Assembly: GCA_963822295.1 (NCBI GenBank)
Contig: CAWGHD010000002.1
Span: 2,356,001-2,420,000 of the forward strand
DNA: 64,000 nucleotides
Direction: 5' to 3'
From: VRUE01 sp963822295
Lineage (GTDB): Bacteria; Actinomycetota; Thermoleophilia; Solirubrobacterales; 70-9
Below are positions 59,996 to 64,000 of this stretch, piece after piece. The translations under genes and the position numbers were made by a program. Within the stretch, counting starts at the first letter, position 1. Every line of letters starts with the position of its first letter. Under the pieces are notes generated by a model. The model saw only the letters and a list, made by a program, of their open reading frames with translations, was not told the DNA's origin and did no database searches.

Positions 59996-62794
59996 ATGGC
60001 CAGCGTCGCCGCTCCCGATCGCGCCCCCGACTCGCTCGCCGGCGGCGCCGCCCAGCCGCTTCGCGGGGAGCTCGAGCGGCTGCTCGGCGCCGACCGCGTG
60101 CTCGGCCGGGCCAGCGACATCGTCCGCTACGCCTCCGACGCGAGTCCCTATCGCCTCCTGCCGCAGGCGGTGGTGATGGCGCACGAGGCGGACGACGTCG
60201 CCAAGGTCCTCGCGCACGGCCGCCGCAGCGGCACTCCCGTCGTCTTCCGGGCCGGCGGCACCAGCCTCAACGGCCAGGGCCAGAGCGACGGCATCCTCGT
60301 CGACGTGCGCCGCCACTTCGGCGGCATCGCGGTCGAGGAGGACGGCGCCCTGGCGAGGGTGAAGCCGGGGACGATCCTCGGCCACGCCAACCGGGTCCTC
60401 GCCCCGCACGGCCGCAAGCTCGGCCCCGACCCGGCGAGCACCGACATCGCCACGGTCGGAGGCGTGATCGCCAACAACTCGGGCGGGATGCGCTGCGGCA
60501 CGGCGAAGGACTCCTACTCGACGGTGCGCTCGCTCACCTTCGTCCTCCCCTCGGGGACGACGATCGACACCGCCGAGCCCGGCGCCGCCGCGCGCTTCGC
60601 CGCCGAGGAGCCGGAGCTGGCCGCCGGGCTCGAGGCGATCCGCGACGAGATCCGCGCCGACGCCGCTCTCAGCGAGCGCATCCGGCGCAAGTTCGAGATC
60701 AAGAACACGACCGGCTACCGGCTCTGCGCCTTCCTCGACGCCGACGAGCCGCTGGAGATCTTCCGCCGGCTCCTGGTCGGCTCGGAGGGCACCCTCGCCT
60801 TCGTCGCCGAGGCGGTCTTCGAGACCGTCCCGCTCCCCGCCCGGACGACGATCGCATGGGTCCACTTCCCCGACATCGACGCCGCGATCGCCCCGGTCCG
60901 CGACCTGGTCGGCGCCGGCGCCACCGCGGTCGAGCTGATGGTCGCGCCGGCGCTGATCACGGCCGCCTGGAACATGGTCGGCGCCCCCGAGGAGTGGAAG
61001 GAGCTGCCGCCCGAGTCCGCCGTCCTCCTGGTCGAGTTCGGCGCCGCGACCGAGGCCGAGCTCGACGACTACGTCGGCGGGGCGCGGGAGATCCTCGCCG
61101 CCCACGAGACGATCCGCCCGATCGACTTCACCCGCGACCCGGAGCGGATCGAGCTCGCCTGGCGCGTGCGCGAGGGCCTGCACGGGTTGATCGGCAAGCT
61201 GCGCCCGCCGGGCACGGCGCTGATCGTCGAGGACGTCTGCGTGCCGCCGGAGCGGATCGCGGAGGGGGCCCGCGACCTGCAGGCGCTGCTCGGCGAGCAC
61301 GGCTTCCTGCCCGGCGTCGCCGGCCACGCCTCGGCCGGGAACCTCCACTTCATGCTCACCCCCGACTTCGCCAAGGAGGAGGACCTCGAGCGCTACGAGG
61401 CCTTCATGTCGAAGCTGGTCGAACTGATCGTCGGCAAGTACGACGGCTCGCTCAAGGCCGAGCACGGGACCGGCATCAACATGGCCCCTTATGTGGAGCG
61501 CGAGTGGGGGGAGGCGGCGGCGGAGCTGATGTGGCGGGTCAAGCGGCTCGCCGACCCCGAGGGGGTGCTCGCCCCCGGCGTCGTCCTCAACCGCGACCAG
61601 GGTGCCCACCTGCGCAACCTGAAAACGACCCCGGCGATCGAGGAGTCGGCAACGACCTGCGTCGAGTGCGGCTTCTGCGAGCCGGTCTGCCCGAGCCGCA
61701 ACCTGACGACGACGCCGCGGCAGCGGATCGTCCTGCGCCGGGAGATCGCCCGCCAGCCCGACGGCTCGCCGCTGCAACGGGCGCTGCTCGAGGAGTACGA
61801 GTACGACGGGCTCGAGACCTGCGCCGCCGACGGCTCCTGCCAGCTCGCCTGCCCGGTCGGGATCGACACCGGGAAGCTGGTCAAGGAACTGCGCGCCGTG
61901 GAGCACGGTGAGCGGGCCGAAGCGCGGGCCCTGCGCACCGCCCGCCACTGGTCCGGCGTCGAGGGCGCGACCCGGTTCGGCCTGCGTGTCGGCGGCCCGA
62001 TCGCGCGGCGCACCAAGCGCGGCCGCGCGCTGCCCGCCGCCGCCTCCTCGAAGCTGCCCCTGACCCTGCACGAAGGGGCGGCGGCCGTCTACGTCCCCTC
62101 CTGCACCAACCGGATCTTCGCCGGCAACCCGATCGAGGCCCTCGTCGAGGTCTCCAAGCGCGCGGGCCTGCCGGTATGGATCCCCGAGGAGGTGGCGGGC
62201 AGCTGCTGCGGGCTTCCCTGGAGCTCGAAAGGCTTCACCGAGGCCCACGGCCACAAGGCCAACGAGATGGTCGAGAAGCTCTGGAGCTGGAGCGGGGAGG
62301 GGGCGCTTCCGATCGTGATCGACGCCGCCTCCTGCACCCAGGCGCTTTCCGAGCCCGGCGACGGCGTGCTGACCGATGAGAACGGCGAGCGCCTCGCGGC
62401 CCTCGAGATCGTCGACTCGGTCGCCTGGGCGCACGATCGCCTGCTGCCCTGGCTCGAGGTCCACAGCCGGGTTGAGACCGTCACCGTCCACCCGACCTGC
62501 GCCACCCGCCACATGGGCCTCGGCGGCCGCCTGCGCTCGCTCGCCGGCGAGCTCGCCGATGAGGTCCACGTCGCCCCCTCGGCGACCTGCTGCGGCTTCG
62601 CCGGCGACCGCGGCATCACACACCCCGAGCTGACCGCCTCGGCGACCGCCCCCCAGGCGGCGGAGCTGGCCGGGCGCGACTTCGACGCCCACCTCTCCAA
62701 CAACCGCACCTGCGAGATCGGCATGACCCGCGCCACCGGCGAGGACTACGAGTCGTTCGTGATCCTGCTGGAGCGGTTGACGCGGGCGGGGTAG
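59996..62794 (+). CDS. Fused FAD-linked 2-hydroxyacid dehydrogenase and iron-sulfur subunit
   Basis: 932 aa. Residues about 20-540 are a GlcD/D-lactate dehydrogenase-type FAD enzyme: RAGGTSLNGQGQSDGI, the PDPASTDIATVGGVIANNSG FAD block, and HASAGNLHF and EHGTGIN near the active site. From about 545 the chain becomes a GlcF/LldE-like part: CVECGFCEPVCP and CAADGSCQLACPVG (two 4Fe-4S sites), then two CCG domains (GSCCGLPW, ATCCGFAGD). Oxidises D-lactate, glycolate or a larger 2-hydroxyacid, passing electrons to quinones. Neighbouring decarboxylase suggests an aromatic or branched substrate. Confidence 0.92.
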   Translation: MASVAAPDRAPDSLAGGAAQPLRGELERLLGADRVLGRASDIVRYASDASPYRLLPQAVVMAHEADDVAKVLAHGRRSGTPVVFRAGGTSLNGQGQSDGILVDVRRHFGGIAVEEDGALARVKPGTILGHANRVLAPHGRKLGPDPASTDIATVGGVIANNSGGMRCGTAKDSYSTVRSLTFVLPSGTTIDTAEPGAAARFAAEEPELAAGLEAIRDEIRADAALSERIRRKFEIKNTTGYRLCAFLDADEPLEIFRRLLVGSEGTLAFVAEAVFETVPLPARTTIAWVHFPDIDAAIAPVRDLVGAGATAVELMVAPALITAAWNMVGAPEEWKELPPESAVLLVEFGAATEAELDDYVGGAREILAAHETIRPIDFTRDPERIELAWRVREGLHGLIGKLRPPGTALIVEDVCVPPERIAEGARDLQALLGEHGFLPGVAGHASAGNLHFMLTPDFAKEEDLERYEAFMSKLVELIVGKYDGSLKAEHGTGINMAPYVEREWGEAAAELMWRVKRLADPEGVLAPGVVLNRDQGAHLRNLKTTPAIEESATTCVECGFCEPVCPSRNLTTTPRQRIVLRREIARQPDGSPLQRALLEEYEYDGLETCAADGSCQLACPVGIDTGKLVKELRAVEHGERAEARALRTARHWSGVEGATRFGLRVGGPIARRTKRGRALPAAASSKLPLTLHEGAAAVYVPSCTNRIFAGNPIEALVEVSKRAGLPVWIPEEVAGSCCGLPWSSKGFTEAHGHKANEMVEKLWSWSGEGALPIVIDAASCTQALSEPGDGVLTDENGERLAALEIVDSVAWAHDRLLPWLEVHSRVETVTVHPTCATRHMGLGGRLRSLAGELADEVHVAPSATCCGFAGDRGITHPELTASATAPQAAELAGRDFDAHLSNNRTCEIGMTRATGEDYESFVILLERLTRAG

Positions 62795-62805
62795 CGGCGG
62801 ATGCA

Positions 62806-63984
62806 TTACCCCCTGAGCGGAGTCCAATTCATGAGGCCTGGCAGCATCCGATTGTCAGTCAATGGGGGTGGCCAATGGACTAGGTCGCTGCGAGTTGGCA
62901 TGAAGCTCAGCATCGGCGGCCGGTCGCCCTCAAGCGTCTTGCCTCGCGGTAGCGGCTCGTCAAATGCGGTTACGTAAAAACCGAGTCCCTCGAAAGCAAG
63001 TAATGCTGAATAGGTGCGCAGCGGCCACGCTCCTGCCTTCGAATTACTCGCAAGTCCCTGTCCGTTAACCATGACTGTCCCTCCATGCCAGCGGAAGAAT
63101 CCAACCCAGGTATCGGCGACGACCTTGTTTTCGTGGCGCAGGGCCGTGCGGTGTAACAGAGGCACCATGTCATGGTCTTCGGGCTGAGCCGACAGCAGCG
63201 CAATGGCCGTCTTCACCGCCCATCTCGCGAGCAAACCTTGGCTTTCGGCCCCGAGGCTCATTACGACTCCCCGTGCCATCGGCACCAGAAGTGGAATTAC
63301 TTCATCCTCGAGGTGATGAAAGTACGTGTTGCACTCTGAGCAGAAAATCCGCGCTCGATAGCTCGCGAATGAGATCGGCTGGGTTCGAGGTTTACGTCCG
63401 ATTTGGATCGAGCCATCCATCTCGATTATCTCCTTGATCCCGAGCCGCTTCGATATCCAGGCAGGTATCACGTGCTCCATGCTGTCCGCTCGTGCTCCGC
63501 AAAAGATGCAGAGCTTCTCGGGCTTGCTCGGTGGAATGAAGACAGTCCATCGTCCGTCGCCTGAGTTGTCCCGATGGAGGTGGGTGCCGCACTCGGGACA
63601 GTCTCGATGGTTTGAGTCCACATGCTCTCGTGGCGGGGGGAGGTCAAACCACACGTTTGCCTCACAGGCCGGGCAGGTGAATCCTTCTCGTTGGCCTGTT
63701 AGCAATAGGTCTGGCTTGATAGCCATGGAGAGATACATCTGACGAACCCCACGCTCGCATTCGCCCTCCGGGTCTTCGTGGTGCGGAAGGCGTGCCTCGA
63801 CGTCCGGGTCTTCGTGTTCATAGACAAAGACCCAGTGGCGCGGCAGCGGTCCGCTGCGAAGCTCGGGGAGGCCGCTTAGGTCAATTTCTCGGGCGCTGAC
63901 GATTCGAATTTCTGAGGTTTCATCAAGAAGCTGGTCCCTTGCTTCCTCAAGGGACTCTCCCGTAATCCAGATTCCCCGATACAT
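62806..63984 (-). CDS. Zinc-finger and HNH-like protein, less GC-rich
   Basis: 392 aa. After an N-terminal 100 residues without recognised motif come two zinc ribbons (CPACEANVWFD, CPECGTHLHRD) and an HNH_5-like core: CIFCGARADSMEHVIPAWIS (about 158-177) and FCSECNTYFHHLED (about 214-227). The C-terminal half is helical. The HNH-like histidine (EHVIP) and Cys pairs suggest a metal-bound nuclease. Base composition and codon use are plainly less GC-rich than the rest, suggesting transfer. ATG 63984 is only 16 bp from the window end. Function uncertain; defence-related is possible. Confidence 0.72.
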   Translation of the reverse strand: MYRGIWITGESLEEARDQLLDETSEIRIVSAREIDLSGLPELRSGPLPRHWVFVYEHEDPDVEARLPHHEDPEGECERGVRQMYLSMAIKPDLLLTGQREGFTCPACEANVWFDLPPPREHVDSNHRDCPECGTHLHRDNSGDGRWTVFIPPSKPEKLCIFCGARADSMEHVIPAWISKRLGIKEIIEMDGSIQIGRKPRTQPISFASYRARIFCSECNTYFHHLEDEVIPLLVPMARGVVMSLGAESQGLLARWAVKTAIALLSAQPEDHDMVPLLHRTALRHENKVVADTWVGFFRWHGGTVMVNGQGLASNSKAGAWPLRTYSALLAFEGLGFYVTAFDEPLPRGKTLEGDRPPMLSFMPTRSDLVHWPPPLTDNRMLPGLMNWTPLRG

Positions 63985-64000
63985 CGACTTAGCGAAACGG

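Noticed and set aside
59972..62827. 951-codon antisense frame over the FAD/iron-sulfur dehydrogenase
   Set aside because: The opposite strand encodes clear FAD-binding and CxxCxxC motifs; this frame has no recognisable domain.

Overview
This 64-kb window is GC-rich actinobacterial chromosome. Very long secreted beta-propeller and Ig-like proteins with Cys/Lys-rich basic tails, a class-typical set of housekeeping genes, and many genes that seem to be translated from leaderless mRNAs point to Thermoleophilia (Solirubrobacterales-like). That placement is inference from gene content, because there is no rRNA or other marker here. I saw no rRNA, tRNA, CRISPR array or insertion sequence.

Left part (1-32.4 kb) is mostly core metabolism. 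A minus-strand run (1-3885) holds a TlpA-like lipoprotein, the NfeD/SPFH membrane pair, GalT and two unknown genes. A large SF2 helicase converges on birA. A tight minus-strand operon (13659 down to 7450) joins cytochrome c maturation (ccmABCD) to tetrapyrrole synthesis (hemA, hemC, a CobA-HemD fusion). A striking nested inverted repeat lies between hemA and hemC. Further on are an aldehyde dehydrogenase, a TetR regulator, an MpaB-like oxygenase, rarA, a secreted beta-helix/PKD protein, a DUF1385/methylmalonyl-CoA epimerase/methyltransferase group, a BtrH-like protein divergent from PAP2-ychF, a SpoIID-like protein and a second aldehyde dehydrogenase.

Middle part (32.4-57 kb) is the most unusual. 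After a secreted metallophosphoesterase and fumC come four TetR-family genes, two of which fuse two complete TetR units in one chain. They are followed by a translationally coupled operon of four giant secreted proteins (1779, 948, 1550 and 908 aa) in the order A-B-A'-B', where A/A' and B/B' are paralogues. A fifth TetR gene lies beyond it. A 14-bp direct element, GTAC-N4-CTTGAC, occurs upstream of all five TetR genes. It forms a four-copy array between the second fused TetR gene and the giant operon, so regulators and operon look like one self-wired regulatory circuit. I consider this the best candidate for an undescribed system. Its biological role is unknown; a large inducible surface or secreted protein set is the simplest reading.

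Right part (57-64 kb) has a lipoprotein, an M15-like peptidase, a benzoylformate-decarboxylase-like ThDP enzyme coupled to a fused FAD/iron-sulfur 2-hydroxyacid dehydrogenase, and finally a visibly less GC-rich zinc-finger/HNH-like gene that looks acquired.

Start codons were chosen by conserved N-termini, Shine-Dalgarno (SD) sequences, overlaps with neighbours and, for many genes, by a -10-like hexamer 6-9 nt before the start codon with no SD (probable leaderless mRNA). All functional names are from recognition of motifs by eye; no database search was run.
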